The notes under the pieces are model-generated. The model ran no database searches, had not been told where the DNA came from, and saw only the letters and a program-made list of their open reading frames with translations. From Bacteroidota bacterium (GTDB taxonomy: Bacteria > Bacteroidota > Bacteroidia > Chitinophagales > Chitinophagaceae): a stretch of 48,950 bases of DNA. The stretch spans positions 1-48,950 of the forward strand of contig JAFEAB010000018.1 in NCBI GenBank assembly GCA_018266615.1, read 5' to 3'. Both the position numbers and the translations under genes were made by a program. Positions within the stretch are counted from its first letter, which is position 1. Every line of letters starts with the position of its first letter. This document shows, in pieces, positions 25,545-34,974 of the stretch.

Positions 25545-26876
25545 TTGTACATTCGGTTGCCAGCAAAGTTTCAGGAATGAGGCACCGTTTTTTCGAATCG
25601 CAAATCGCTCACTAATTCGCAGGCCAACCACCCAAACAATTCGTTTGTCCGATTCAAGCACCCAGGTTTTCTCCTTTTCAATAAGAGAAAGTTTCTCATC
25701 AATAAAAAAACGGCTTAGCTTTTTTTTGTGTTTCATCCCCAAAGGGAAAAAATAATCACCGGGCTTCCATTTCCGCAGTATTAACGGATATTTTAAATGG
25801 GATGAGTCAATAATCTCCATAAACCGGCTTTCCGTTGGAGAAAAATCAACGACCTCCGATTTTGAAAAATTTCCGAAAGGGGTTGTAACTAAATTATCCT
25901 CTCTATTGATAATATAAAATTCGGATGTTATATCCTTACTGGGAGCAATAACCACCCAGCGACGGTCTTTTAAAATACGATGAGAAGGCGAGGCCATGAT
26001 TTTCCCGGAATCAGCGGAAAGTAATTTTTCAAATTCCGGTAGCTGGGATGCATGAAAACCAGAGTCCAGTAAAATCTGCAACCATACCTGAATACGAAAA
26101 GGCGATTTTATTAACCCCCGTGCGGGGTATTTCACAATCCCCTGTTCACGGGTTTCCAATTTTCGAAGAATCTTCCCGGTTGCTTCCAACAATTCACCTT
26201 CCAGCCCAATAAACCGGTGAATGGTATCTTGCAAATTGGAAACAAGAGATGGATAATGGGTTTGAAGCAGGGGTATAACTTCCAACCGGATGAAATTGCG
26301 TGTATACTTTGTAGTTAGGTTAGAACGATCCTCCCGGTAGGGTATGGCCTTTTCATTTACAAAAGTTGAAATATCCTGTCGGTTAGTAAATAGCAAGGGC
26401 CTTACCAGGTTTCCTCTGCGTTCCCGGATGCCGGTAAGTCCCGCAACCCCGGTCCCCCTGAAAAACTTATGCAACAGTGTCTCCACATTGTCGTCTGCAT
26501 GATGTGCCGTAAGGATTTTTGAGAAGCCTTCAGCTTCTGCCAGGGCAGCAAACCATGAATACCTCATTTCCCGGGCGGCTTCCTGGATGCTCAATTTATT
26601 TTCCACGGAATATGCTTCCGCATCTACCCTCTTAATAAATACGTTAATGCTATTCTTCCTTCCCCAATCATAAACCACCTGTTCATCCGCATCGCTTTCT
26701 TTCCCCCGAAGCTGAAAGTTCATGTGGGCCATGGAAAACGAATATCCGCAGGTCAATAAAAGCTGGGCCAGGGCCATAGAATCTTTTCCTCCACTCGCAG
26801 CCAACAATAATTTATCCTCCTTTTGGAAGAATTGCTTTTTAGCAAGATGCTGCCGGAATGAAGATAATAGGTCCAT
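25530..26876 (-). CDS. tilS: tRNA(Ile)-lysidine synthetase
   Basis: This 448-residue enzyme turns the C34 of tRNA-Ile(CAU) into lysidine so that it reads AUA. The PP-loop ATP site ASGGKDS is at 27-33. The catalytic domain continues with TAHHADDNVETLL (about 120-132) and the conserved GLTGIRERRG. The C-terminal tRNA-recognition domain ends LRKWKPGDYFFPLGMKHKKKLSRF, spanning 25726-25799. The length is normal. It follows the TPR gene by 4 bp, so both share one transcript, and it overlaps the rhomboid gene tail to tail. Confidence 0.95.
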   Translation of the reverse strand: MDLLSSFRQHLAKKQFFQKEDKLLLAASGGKDSMALAQLLLTCGYSFSMAHMNFQLRGKESDADEQVVYDWGRKNSINVFIKRVDAEAYSVENKLSIQEAAREMRYSWFAALAEAEGFSKILTAHHADDNVETLLHKFFRGTGVAGLTGIRERRGNLVRPLLFTNRQDISTFVNEKAIPYREDRSNLTTKYTRNFIRLEVIPLLQTHYPSLVSNLQDTIHRFIGLEGELLEATGKILRKLETREQGIVKYPARGLIKSPFRIQVWLQILLDSGFHASQLPEFEKLLSADSGKIMASPSHRILKDRRWVVIAPSKDITSEFYIINREDNLVTTPFGNFSKSEVVDFSPTESRFMEIIDSSHLKYPLILRKWKPGDYFFPLGMKHKKKLSRFFIDEKLSLIEKEKTWVLESDKRIVWVVGLRISERFAIRKNGASFLKLCWQPNVQLPPK

Positions 26877-26880
26877 TCGT

Positions 26881-27198
26881 TTAGTATGTCAAATCTTCGA
26901 ATGCTGCCTGCAATTCGTTATAACTGTGCTGGTCTTTAATGGCCTTCGCTTCTTCCATGCCCCGGAGATAGGTCGATTTTGCCTTTTCTATTTCCTGCTC
27001 CCTTTCCAATAATTTTCCCAGGTGGTAATAAGATCCTACATAATGGGGATCCCGAAGTAACAAATTTTCGAATAAGAGCCTGGCCTCGTTATCGTTCCCG
27101 AGTTTAATATACTCCAGGGCCAGGGCATGTTCCATAAAATTATCAGAACCTGATTCCAAAAGCATTTCTTTCAACTTTTCTATCCGGTTATTGTGCAC
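26881..27198 (-). CDS. Small TPR-repeat protein
   Basis: This 105-residue, helix-only protein contains about two tetratricopeptide units: FMEHALALEYIKLGNDNEAR, then LLLRDPHYVGSYYHLGKLLE. Such proteins act as docking scaffolds. No signal peptide or membrane helix is present. The start codon is GTG (27196-27198), with AAAGGAA a few bases upstream as an unusually good Shine-Dalgarno for this genome. It is the first gene of a pair with tilS (4-bp gap) and is divergent from etfB. Confidence 0.8.
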   Translation of the reverse strand: MHNNRIEKLKEMLLESGSDNFMEHALALEYIKLGNDNEARLLFENLLLRDPHYVGSYYHLGKLLEREQEIEKAKSTYLRGMEEAKAIKDQHSYNELQAAFEDLTY

Positions 27199-27208
27199 AG
27201 TTCCTTTT

Positions 27209-27238
27209 TTTGATATTTAATTTGAAGCCTTATCTTTG
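27209..27238 (+). promoter_or_regulatory. Bacteroidota-type promoter for etfBA
   Basis: TTTG (27209-27212), an 18-base spacer, and TATCTTTG (27231-27238) match the -33/-7 consensus TTTG and TAnnTTTG exactly with normal spacing. The transcript would start about 65 bases before etfB. Confidence 0.7.
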
Positions 27239-27311
27239 CCTTTAGTTGCATAAACAACTTTTTATTACAACTTTGTAGCGAATGATCGTGAACAGAGGCA
27301 AAAATAATTAA

Positions 27312-28055
27312 ATGAAGATTTTAGTATGTATCAGTAAAACCCCCGACACCACGGCAAAAATAGCTTTCAGCGATAACAATACGAAATTTGCCACCGATGG
27401 GGTTCAATGGATCATTAATCCATACGACGAATGGTATTCCCTGGTTCGGGCCATTGAAATTAAAGAAGCGGACCCTTCAACGGTGCTTCACCTGGTAAAT
27501 GTGGGGGGTGCCGATTCGGAGCCTATAATCCGTAAGGCACTTGCACTGGGAGGCGATGAAGCCATCCGGATAAACCTGGAAGCCGGAGATGCTTTTTGCA
27601 TAGCTTCTCAAATTGCTTCTGTAGCTAAAGAGGGCGGATACGACCTCATTCTTACCGGTAAGGAGACCATCGATTATAACGGTTCGTCTATCGGAGGAAT
27701 GGTTGCCGAACTGTTGAATATCCCATATATCTCCCATGCCTTAAAATTAACCCTTGATGGAAATGAAGTTTCCTGTGTCCGGGAAATTGAAGGAGGGGAA
27801 GAAACGGATAAGGTAACACTTCCTGTTTTGGTTAGCTGCCAGAAAGGAATGGCCGAACAACGCATCCCCAATATGCGGGGGATCATGGGTGCCAGGACCA
27901 AACCGCTTAAGGTGTTGGAACCGGTAGCCGTGGATGCACTGACTCAAATTGTATCTTATGATCTTCCACCGGCCAAGGAGGGGGTAAAATTAATCCCTGC
28001 CGACCAACCGGAAGAATTGGTTCGCCTTCTTCGCGATGAGGCCAAAGTAATTTAA
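27312..28055 (+). CDS. etfB: Electron transfer flavoprotein, beta subunit
   Basis: This 247-residue protein opens MKILVCISKTPDTTAKI, the standard EtfB start. It contains ILTGKETIDYNGSSIG (about 116-131) of the nucleotide-binding region and CQKGMAEQRIPNMRGIM (about 177-193), the EtfB recognition-loop signature. With EtfA it forms a heterodimer that accepts electrons from acyl-CoA dehydrogenases and passes them to the respiratory chain. An acyl-CoA dehydrogenase gene is at 35001 in this window. etfA follows after 33 bp. A perfect-spaced promoter lies upstream. Confidence 0.96.
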   Translation: MKILVCISKTPDTTAKIAFSDNNTKFATDGVQWIINPYDEWYSLVRAIEIKEADPSTVLHLVNVGGADSEPIIRKALALGGDEAIRINLEAGDAFCIASQIASVAKEGGYDLILTGKETIDYNGSSIGGMVAELLNIPYISHALKLTLDGNEVSCVREIEGGEETDKVTLPVLVSCQKGMAEQRIPNMRGIMGARTKPLKVLEPVAVDALTQIVSYDLPPAKEGVKLIPADQPEELVRLLRDEAKVI

Positions 28056-28088
28056 TTCATCACCGATTTATATTCCAAATAAATATTC

Positions 28089-29051
28089 ATGGTACTTGTT
28101 ATAATTGATCATGCCGATGGCAAAATAAAAAAATCGTCATTAGAGGCCGCAACCTATGCGGCAGAACTGGCAGCCCAAACGGGAACTACTGCCGAGGCCT
28201 TAATTGCCGGAACCATTTCGGAAGATGCCTCTCTGTTGGGGTTGCAGGGAATTAAAAAGGTACATACCCTTTCCGATGTATCCCTTAATAATTTAGATGC
28301 GCAGGTACACACTGCCGTTATATCCGAAGCCGTTGAAAAAACAGGAGCCACGATTGTGGTTTTCTCAAATAATTCGTACGGAAAATCCGTTGCTCCCAGG
28401 TTAAGTGCGAAATTAAAAGCAGGCCTTGTTGCCGGAGCTACGGCATTGCCGGATACATCCAACGGTTTTGTAGTTAGAAAATCGGTTTTCAGTGGTAAGG
28501 CCTTTGCCAACGTAGGAATCCTATCGGCAAAAAAAATTATTTCTTTAAACCCCAATGCTTTCCATATTGCAGATGGCGGCCAAAAGGCAGAACTGGTGCC
28601 TTTCGCAGCTTCTGTACCCCAACCTAAAGTAACGGTTACCGGAACAGAAAAAGTTACCGGTGAGGTTTCATTAAGTGAAGCGGAAATTGTGGTAAGCGGG
28701 GGCCGGGGATTAAAGGGGCCCGAAAACTGGTACCTGGTAACCGACCTCGCCCATGCACTCGGTGCCGCCACTGCCTGTAGCCGTCCGGTGGCAGATTCAG
28801 ACTGGAGGCCACACCATGAGCACGTAGGGCAAACCGGTTTGGCAATTGCGCCTAACCTTTATATCGCCATTGGTATTTCCGGTGCCATTCAACACCTGGC
28901 GGGTGTGAACCGGAGTAAGACTATTGTTGTAATTAATAAAGACCCGGAAGCTCCATTTTTTAAGGCAGCAGATTATGGAATTGTGGGCGATGCTTTTGAG
29001 GTGGTTCCAAAAATTACGGAAGCGGTTAAAAAATTAAAGGGAATTTCCTGA
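28089..29051 (+). CDS. etfA: Electron transfer flavoprotein, alpha subunit
   Basis: This 320-residue protein is the FAD-carrying partner of EtfB. The C-terminal FAD domain is clear: VSGGRGLKGPENW (about 199-211), CSRPVADSDWRPHHEHVGQT (about 235-254), then YIAIGISGAIQHLAGV (about 258-273). The length matches the family. It is the second gene of the etfBA operon and ends before a strong hairpin terminator. Function is in fatty-acid and amino-acid oxidation electron flow. Confidence 0.96.
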   Translation: MVLVIIDHADGKIKKSSLEAATYAAELAAQTGTTAEALIAGTISEDASLLGLQGIKKVHTLSDVSLNNLDAQVHTAVISEAVEKTGATIVVFSNNSYGKSVAPRLSAKLKAGLVAGATALPDTSNGFVVRKSVFSGKAFANVGILSAKKIISLNPNAFHIADGGQKAELVPFAASVPQPKVTVTGTEKVTGEVSLSEAEIVVSGGRGLKGPENWYLVTDLAHALGAATACSRPVADSDWRPHHEHVGQTGLAIAPNLYIAIGISGAIQHLAGVNRSKTIVVINKDPEAPFFKAADYGIVGDAFEVVPKITEAVKKLKGIS

Positions 29052-29078
29052 TAAATTGAAAATTAACCTCATGTTTTT

Positions 29079-29105
29079 AATGCCTTCCCTAATTTGGAAG
29101 GCATT
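29079..29105 (+). terminator. Terminator after etfA
   Basis: AATGCCTTCC (29079-29088) and GGAAGGCATT (29096-29105) form a perfect 10-bp stem with a 7-base loop, followed by an AT-rich tail. It separates etfBA from the next gene. Confidence 0.75.
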
Positions 29106-29110
29106 TATAT

Positions 29111-29118
29111 TATATTTG
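29111..29118 (+). promoter_or_regulatory. Candidate -7 box for the bifunctional nuclease gene
   Basis: TATATTTG matches TAnnTTTG exactly, 12 bases before the ATG at 29131. A TTTG at 29093 is the nearest upstream partner, but the 14-base spacing is short. The transcript would have almost no leader. Confidence 0.4.
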
Positions 29119-29130
29119 TAAAAACAGCGG

Positions 29131-29733
29131 ATGGCAGGGATGAAAAAAATTGAACTCGAAATTGTTGCGTTATCTCATAGCATCACGCAAACGCATTCTT
29201 ATGCGGTAGTTTTGGGCGAGGTAAATGGAATTAGGCGGATCCCCATAGTAATTGGAGGGGCCGAAGCACAAGCAATTGCCGTAGCGCTGGAAAAAATGTT
29301 CCCAAGCCGTCCCCTCACCCACGACCTGATGAAAAATTTCATGATGGCTTTTAACATCAAGCTTCATGAAATAATTATTAATGACCTCCAGGAAGGAATA
29401 TTTTATTCGAAACTTATTTGCAGTTCAGACAAAGAAACAGCCGAGATCGACTCCCGCACTTCCGATGCGCTTGCCTTAGCAGTCCGCTTTGGATGCCCCA
29501 TTTATACTTATGAAAATATTATTGGGGAGGCCGGCCAGATGATGGAAGGAGAGCAAAGGAAAATTTCTACCGGTGAATCATCCCATGTTTCCAGTGATGA
29601 GCCATCGCAGGAAAACCTGAAAGCCATGACGGTTGATCAGCTCAAAAGCCGCCTCCAGGAGTTACTGGAATATGAAGATTACCTAAAAGCGATAGCCATT
29701 CGCGATGAATTAAAAAGCCGGAACGCAGATTGA
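29131..29733 (+). CDS. Bifunctional nuclease family protein (DUF151) with UVR motif
   Basis: This 200-residue protein has an N-terminal DUF151/BFN domain (~1-135) with RIPIVIGGAEAQAIAVALEK and SRTSDALALAVRF, the two family signatures. The C-terminus (~167-195, LKSRLQELLEYEDYLKAIAI) is a UvrB/UvrC-type motif. Plant and bacterial BFN proteins have been reported to cut RNA and DNA, but the cellular role in bacteria is uncertain. This two-domain form is widespread in Bacteroidota. It is the first gene of a run with ispE (10-bp gap). Confidence 0.9.
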   Translation: MAGMKKIELEIVALSHSITQTHSYAVVLGEVNGIRRIPIVIGGAEAQAIAVALEKMFPSRPLTHDLMKNFMMAFNIKLHEIIINDLQEGIFYSKLICSSDKETAEIDSRTSDALALAVRFGCPIYTYENIIGEAGQMMEGEQRKISTGESSHVSSDEPSQENLKAMTVDQLKSRLQELLEYEDYLKAIAIRDELKSRNAD

Positions 29734-29743
29734 TAATATCTTC

Positions 29744-30559
29744 ATGGTTAATTTTCCCAACGCAAAAATCAACCTTGGATTACGAGTTGTAAATAAAAGA
29801 ATAGATGGTTACCATGATTTGGAAACCCTGTTTTACCCCATCCCCTTTCATGACGCTCTTGAAATTGTACCTGTCTTAAAAGGTAAAGAATCTTCCTTTG
29901 TACAAACCGGTTTACCGATCCCCGGCACAATAAATGATAACATCTGCCTGCGGGCGGTAGCGCTTACCCGGAAAAGGTTTCCATATCTCCCACCACTAAA
30001 TATACATTTACATAAAACCATATTTACCGGCGGAGGGCTTGGAGGTGGCTCATCCGATGCAGCATTTACCCTACAAATACTTAATGACCAATTTAATTTA
30101 AGGATTCCGGAGGCTGAACTGGCGGAAATGGCATTAAGCCTGGGTAGCGATTGTCCTTTTTTCTTAATTAACAAACCCTGTCTGGCAACTGGGAGAGGAG
30201 AAATTCTATTGCCTGCGCTGGTGAACCTGGAAGGATACAGGATCGTAATAATTAACTCCGGAATTCATATTTCGACCGCCTGGGCTTTTTCGCAGGTAAT
30301 CCCTTCAAAACCGGAGGTTAATATAGCTGAAATTTTGAATTTACCCATTACCCAATGGCAGGAACATCTTATGAATGATTTTGAAGTTCCTGTATTCAGG
30401 GCATTTCCGGTATTAGAAGAAATAAAACAGGCTTGTATCAGCCAGGGGGCTATTTACGCGGCTATGTCGGGTAGTGGAAGCACAATTTTTGGAATCTTCC
30501 CCAAAGGCCCGGTTAAATCCCTGAAACTTCCCGAAAGCTGTGTCTTTAAATGGCTATGA
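29744..30559 (+). CDS. ispE: 4-diphosphocytidyl-2-C-methyl-D-erythritol kinase
   Basis: This 271-residue GHMP kinase phosphorylates CDP-methylerythritol in the MEP isoprenoid pathway. FPNAKINLGLRV (3-14) is the substrate motif, GGGLGGGSSDAAF (about 94-106) the ATP loop, and MSGSGSTIFGIF (about 244-255) the third GHMP motif. It is slightly shorter than E. coli IspE (283), mostly at the C-terminus. It lies 10 bp after the bifunctional nuclease gene. The start fits the usual MVNFPNAKIN opening. Confidence 0.96.
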   Translation: MVNFPNAKINLGLRVVNKRIDGYHDLETLFYPIPFHDALEIVPVLKGKESSFVQTGLPIPGTINDNICLRAVALTRKRFPYLPPLNIHLHKTIFTGGGLGGGSSDAAFTLQILNDQFNLRIPEAELAEMALSLGSDCPFFLINKPCLATGRGEILLPALVNLEGYRIVIINSGIHISTAWAFSQVIPSKPEVNIAEILNLPITQWQEHLMNDFEVPVFRAFPVLEEIKQACISQGAIYAAMSGSGSTIFGIFPKGPVKSLKLPESCVFKWL

Positions 30560-30704
30560 TTGACTAAATTTGCTTTATCAAATCAAATGCAACCATAGCA
30601 TTTCTTTCCGCGAACCTCGATTTATTGAATCATCGAGGATAATTCTTCTGCGATTTCACCCCCTGGGTAAACTTTTCTTTTTATTTACGTTTAAACTTTT
30701 TGCT

Positions 30705-31958
30705 ATGTCAACAAAATTGATGCATACTACTTCCACCGCACATGCCATTGAACTGGAAGATAAATTTGGAGCCCATAATTACCACCCGATTCCAGTTGTA
30801 TTGGAAAAAGGCCAGGGTGTTTATTTGTGGGATGTGGAAGGAAAACAATATTTCGATTTCTTAAGCGGTTATTCGGCCGTTAACCAAGGGCACTGTCATC
30901 CCGCCATCGTTCAGGCCGCAGTGGACCAGGTTCAGAAATTAACGCTTACATCCAGGGCATTTCATTCTAACCTGCTGGGTGAATATGAAAAATACATCAC
31001 CCATTATTTTGGGTATGATAAGGTACTTCCCATGAATACGGGAGTGGAAGCCGTGGAAACAGCCATCAAGCTTGCCCGAAAATGGGGTTACGAAAAAAAG
31101 GGAGTTCAGGAAAACCAGGCAAAGATCCTGGTATGCCAGAACAACTTCCATGGCAGGACCACCGGCGTAATTTCATTTAGCTCCGACCCAACCGCCAAAA
31201 ATAATTTCGGACCCTATATACCCGGGTTTGAAATGATTCCATACAACGACCTTTCCGCACTCGAAAAGTCTTTACAGGACCAAAACGTGGTTGGATTTTT
31301 ATTTGAACCCATTCAGGGAGAAGCCGGAGTAATTGTACCGGATGAGGGCTATTACAAAGGAATACGAATACTGTGTTCAGAATACAACGTGTTAATGATT
31401 GCGGATGAAATTCAAACAGGATTATGGAGAACGGGTAAAGCGTTGGCCTGCGACCACGAGGAAGTTAGGCCTGATGTTGTAATACTCGGGAAAGCACTCA
31501 GTGGCGGCATTCTTCCCATTAGCGCTGTACTGGCAGATGATGAAATTATGCTCACCATTAAACCAGGGGAACATGGCAGCACCTATGGTGGCAACCCGCT
31601 TTCATGCGCAGTAGCAATGAAAGCCCTCCAGGTATTAAAAGAGGAAGAAATGGGCGCCAATGCAACGGTGATGGGTGAACGCTTTAGAAAGGGGATTCAA
31701 AACATTCATTCTCCATTCATCCGGACCGTAAGAGGAAAAGGTTTATTGAACGCTATTGAAATTGAACATTCCGACCCCGAAGCCGCCTGGCATATTTGCC
31801 TGATTATGATGGAAAAGGGGTTGCTGGCCAAACCCACGCACAACGATAAAATTCGTTTTGCGCCACCACTCGTTATAAATGCGGAACAAATAGATAAAGC
31901 GGTTAATATTATCTCCGCTTCGTTAAAACAATTTGAAACCAGTTACGGTAAGTCATAA
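30705..31958 (+). CDS. rocD: Ornithine--oxo-acid transaminase
   Basis: This is a class III PLP aminotransferase of 417 residues. The ATG at 30705 begins [20 protein letters not shown]; the frame is open back to 30570, but that leader reads as non-coding. Key blocks are [20 protein letters not shown] (about 108-127), [13 protein letters not shown] (about 142-154), [13 protein letters not shown] (about 231-243), and the PLP lysine in [14 protein letters not shown]. It moves the delta-amino group of ornithine to 2-oxoglutarate, giving glutamate semialdehyde. The next gene starts 3 bp after it. Confidence 0.93.
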   Translation: MSTKLMHTTSTAHAIELEDKFGAHNYHPIPVVLEKGQGVYLWDVEGKQYFDFLSGYSAVNQGHCHPAIVQAAVDQVQKLTLTSRAFHSNLLGEYEKYITHYFGYDKVLPMNTGVEAVETAIKLARKWGYEKKGVQENQAKILVCQNNFHGRTTGVISFSSDPTAKNNFGPYIPGFEMIPYNDLSALEKSLQDQNVVGFLFEPIQGEAGVIVPDEGYYKGIRILCSEYNVLMIADEIQTGLWRTGKALACDHEEVRPDVVILGKALSGGILPISAVLADDEIMLTIKPGEHGSTYGGNPLSCAVAMKALQVLKEEEMGANATVMGERFRKGIQNIHSPFIRTVRGKGLLNAIEIEHSDPEAAWHICLIMMEKGLLAKPTHNDKIRFAPPLVINAEQIDKAVNIISASLKQFETSYGKS

Positions 31959-31961
31959 GGA

Positions 31962-32690
31962 ATGGGTAGAAATCAACAGGGCCGGTTGCTGGCAGATGGG
32001 GATTTTAAAAGAAGCCCGGATTTCCCTGGCATAATTTTTATTGGAATAAATGATGGCCTTGTCCTCCCCTTTGCGATTTCAGTAGCGGTTTGTAAATATG
32101 CCGGGAATAATTCGACCGTCGTGATAATCACAGCTGCTTTTATTTTAGGGGCTGCATTGTTGCTTGGCCTGGGCGGCTATTTTGCCAGGAAGGAAGAACA
32201 GGAGATCTTCCCCGCAAATAATCATTCCGGGGGATCCGATGGCATACCATGGCAGGAAACAGAATTGAAAGAAACAGAGAGCCGGTTAACTAATTTAGGT
32301 ATTGGAGAAGATATCCGGGAAAAGGCCGGTTTGGATATTTCTGGAGAGCATGACCGTTGGATTCTATTGGTTACAAATTATGAATTAAACCGGGAGTCGG
32401 TGTCTGGCAGTTCACCCCAAAAGACAGCAATAACAATTTTTCTTTCATACCTCACCGGCGGCTTTATTACACTCCTGCCCTACATAGCCCTGGACGATTC
32501 AAAAGCGGCCCTGAAACTTTCATGTTGGCTCGCCTTTCCTTGCCTGTTACTATCAGGGTATTTCAAAGGCCGGGTTTCCGGAATGTCGCCCACCGGAAGT
32601 GCATTAAGGATGCTGATTATTGGATTTGCAGCGGCGGCATTAGGTTATTTTGTAGTGGAAATTTTGGAAAAAATGCAATTTCATACTTAG
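31962..32690 (+). CDS. VIT1/CCC1-family metal transporter-like membrane protein
   Basis: This 242-residue protein opens with DFPGIIFIGINDGLVLPFAI (about 20-39), the first helix of VIT1/CCC1 Fe/Mn transporters. Further helices lie at about 48-70, 148-170, 175-195 and 213-235. Between helices 2 and 3 is a hydrophilic region (about 72-140) carrying KEEQEI and many acidic residues, where this family has its metal-binding domain. A later helix reads FLSYLTGGFITLLPYI, also typical. It would export or store divalent metal at the inner membrane. It begins 3 bp after rocD, so the two share a transcript, although the roles look unrelated. Confidence 0.8.
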   Translation: MGRNQQGRLLADGDFKRSPDFPGIIFIGINDGLVLPFAISVAVCKYAGNNSTVVIITAAFILGAALLLGLGGYFARKEEQEIFPANNHSGGSDGIPWQETELKETESRLTNLGIGEDIREKAGLDISGEHDRWILLVTNYELNRESVSGSSPQKTAITIFLSYLTGGFITLLPYIALDDSKAALKLSCWLAFPCLLLSGYFKGRVSGMSPTGSALRMLIIGFAAAALGYFVVEILEKMQFHT

Positions 32691-32737
32691 TCATTTTTTA
32701 TTTACTATGCGGTTAATACAATAGGGGTATCGCATTA

Positions 32738-33331
32738 TTATTTTGGTTTCTGAAAAATAAAAAACAATTCCGAACCGGTTCTTGGAATTATTGAATTATA
32801 ACAGGGAGCCAGGGTCTTAATTTCCCATTGGGGAAAGAATAATTCACGGTACTCATATAATGATCCGCCAAAAGGAGGGCCCGATTCAAATTCCCGGTTA
32901 AACAATAAACCCGCCAGTCTGCCCCCCGGGGCCAGGAGTTCAAACATCTTGTTGGAATACTGCCTTCGGAAAGAGGGATGCAATGCGCAGAAAAAGGTTT
33001 GCTCTATAATTAAATCAAATTCTCCGCAGAGATCAAAAAAATTACCTTCTATGATATGTACCCGTTGCCCGTCATATTGAACGAGCTTCCTTTTCAACTC
33101 ATTTACCAGTATCCCCGAGATGTCGACCAGGGTAACATTTTCAAATCCCATTTCCATCAGCCAGGCCGCTTCATATGCATTCCCACACCCGGGTATCAAA
33201 ATACGAACAGACTTATCTTTAAGCTGATTAAAATACCCCTTTAAAGGAGGAGATACTTCCCCCAAATCCCATCCCGTTTGGTCCATTAGATAACGGTTAT
33301 CCCAAAACGCTTTATTAAATGACAGGCTCAT
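32738..33331 (-). CDS. TPMT-family (thiopurine S-methyltransferase-like) methyltransferase
   Basis: This 197-residue protein starts MSLSFNKAFWDNRYLMDQTG, and FWDNRY...TGWDLGEVSPPL is the N-terminal signature of the TPMT superfamily. Motif I reads RILIPGCGNAYEAAWL (about 43-58) and VTLVDIS the SAM-ribose contact. LIEQTFFCALHP and RLAGLLF are also typical. Bacterial members methylate thiols, selenium or tellurium compounds, often as detoxification. Its ATG overlaps the CDF gene stop (ATGA), so it is translated from that operon. The exact substrate is unknown. Confidence 0.88.
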   Translation of the reverse strand: MSLSFNKAFWDNRYLMDQTGWDLGEVSPPLKGYFNQLKDKSVRILIPGCGNAYEAAWLMEMGFENVTLVDISGILVNELKRKLVQYDGQRVHIIEGNFFDLCGEFDLIIEQTFFCALHPSFRRQYSNKMFELLAPGGRLAGLLFNREFESGPPFGGSLYEYRELFFPQWEIKTLAPCYNSIIPRTGSELFFIFQKPK

Positions 33332-34332
33332 GAGTCAAGACTGTGCTTATGGTTCGCCGATACATTCTCCAGATTCCAGTCAATCCTCTTAACAAAAGGA
33401 TGTTTCCGTACCGGGCAATCCATTTTTTCACAAATCGGGCATGAAAAATCGACGCAGGCATCTGAATGTATAAACAATTCAATGGATCTTCCGTAATGTT
33501 TTTTCACTTCTTCAGAAAGGTTTTCAATTTCCTGATGGGCTTCCACCACATTAAAATACCAGGGAACCGTAAGATGGCAATCAATATGTAACATGGGTCC
33601 ATATTTGATGATGCGCATATTGTGCAGATCTATCCAATTGGGACTCCGTTTAGAATTCAGCATAGTAATCATCTCGCGCAGCAGGTTCAGATCAGCTTCA
33701 TCCATAATACCTGCTACAGAACTTCGAATAATCCGTATACCGGTGTACAATATAATAAGGGCAAAGATCATGGCCACCACGCTATCAAGCCATTGTATTC
33801 CCGTAAAATAAATTAACAGCAACCCTACTATAATTCCGAAAGTAGTGTACGTATCCGAACTCAGGTGTTTCCCACTGGCAATCAGGGCAAGTGAATTATT
33901 CTTCTTGCCAATTCGGATACAGTATAAGCCGGCAAAAAGATTAATTATTGCGGTAATTGCAACTAAGTAAATACCCAGATCCAGTTTACTTACGGCATGG
34001 GGCTGGCTCAGGCTAAGAATTGCTTTATAAATAATCAGCAGGCCGGCAAAGGAAATAAGCGCTCCTTCAAATGCAGCAGAAATAAATTCGATCTTACCAT
34101 GCCCATAGGGGTGTTCCAGATCTTTTGGTTTTGCAGAAAGGTACAGGCTGTACACGCCGAAAAATCCAGCCACTACATTTACAATACTCTCCAGTGCATC
34201 CGTTAAAATGGCTACGGAACCCGTGATTATCCAGGCAAAAAACTTGACAGCAAGCAACACTACCGAAAGCAGTGCGATAACTTGTTGTACCCGAAGATTT
34301 TGCTTTGCCTGATTCAAAATAATTTTATTCAA
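33328..34332 (-). CDS. Cation diffusion facilitator (CDF) family transporter
   Basis: This is a CDF antiporter of up to 334 residues with about six helices. SVAILTDALESIVNVVAGFF (about 38-57) and HLSSDTYTTFGIIVG (about 156-170) hold the metal-site helices 2 and 5, and the latter keeps the His-xxx-Asp pair. The cytoplasmic C-terminal domain ends with a cysteine cluster, DACVDFSCPICEKMDC (about 295-310), not typical of all CDFs and likely metal-binding. No ATG is available: the start is TTG, at 34330-34332 or, better placed behind the TATCTTTG box that overlaps it, at 34317. It removes Zn, Fe, Co or similar from the cytoplasm. It follows the RidA gene by 18 bp. Confidence 0.9.
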   Translation of the reverse strand: MNKIILNQAKQNLRVQQVIALLSVVLLAVKFFAWIITGSVAILTDALESIVNVVAGFFGVYSLYLSAKPKDLEHPYGHGKIEFISAAFEGALISFAGLLIIYKAILSLSQPHAVSKLDLGIYLVAITAIINLFAGLYCIRIGKKNNSLALIASGKHLSSDTYTTFGIIVGLLLIYFTGIQWLDSVVAMIFALIILYTGIRIIRSSVAGIMDEADLNLLREMITMLNSKRSPNWIDLHNMRIIKYGPMLHIDCHLTVPWYFNVVEAHQEIENLSEEVKKHYGRSIELFIHSDACVDFSCPICEKMDCPVRKHPFVKRIDWNLENVSANHKHSLDS

Positions 34333-34350
34333 AGATACAAGCAGAAACCC

Positions 34351-34737
34351 CTATTCATTTCTTTTAAGGGCAGTAACCTCAATTTCAATTTTCATTAACG
34401 GACTGGCAAGGCCGGCAGCCATCATGGTAGCTGCAGGCATGGCACCGGCAAGCCAGTCTTTTAACAGAGGCCACACTTTTGGGAATTCCTTCGCATCGGG
34501 AAGAATATATCGTACCCTTACAATATCTTCGGGCAGGGCACCGGCCTTTTGCAGGGCTCCATTTATATTTTCAATACAATTTTCAGTCTGCGCTTCAATG
34601 GATGCGGGTATCTCCATCGAAGAATAATTATAACCGGTGGTACCCGATACAAATACCCATCGTCCATCAACTACCGCACGGGAGTATCCAATTTTCATTT
34701 CAAATTCAGAACCGGATGAAATCAGTATTCGTTTCAT
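34351..34737 (-). CDS. RidA/YjgF-family protein
   Basis: This 128-residue protein has the RidA fold. SRAVVDGRWVFVSGTTGY (about 19-36), AQTENCIENINGALQKAG (about 49-66) and RVRYILPD (about 74-81) follow the family layout. Classic RidA ends with an Arg in the substrate loop and a C-terminal KIEIEVTA; the latter is present here (KIEIEVTALKRNE). RidA hydrolyses reactive enamine/imine intermediates, although several subfamilies lack this. It is the first gene of the RidA-CDF-TPMT run. Soluble, cytoplasmic. Confidence 0.88.
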   Translation of the reverse strand: MKRILISSGSEFEMKIGYSRAVVDGRWVFVSGTTGYNYSSMEIPASIEAQTENCIENINGALQKAGALPEDIVRVRYILPDAKEFPKVWPLLKDWLAGAMPAATMMAAGLASPLMKIEIEVTALKRNE

Positions 34738-34974
34738 ATTTATCGGTTTTCAATTTCAAAAATTACAATTTATGTTTAGGATTTGGCAATATTCCCCAAA
34801 TTTTCACTTTCTAAATCCTCCGCCAGGGCCAAAATAGCTAAAATAAACAACTAAAAATCAGGAAAATGGAATCAAACTGGCGGGCACCCCATACCAAAAA
34901 ATTAAACAGGTCGTAAATTGAAATCTATACGGGTTTAAAATATCCCCAACCGGCATTTATAACCCGCCAATCCT

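Noticed and set aside
28154..28771. 205-codon minus-strand frame inside etfA
   Set aside because: Antisense to a conserved EtfA coding region, with Ala/Pro/Ser-rich composition typical of shadow frames.
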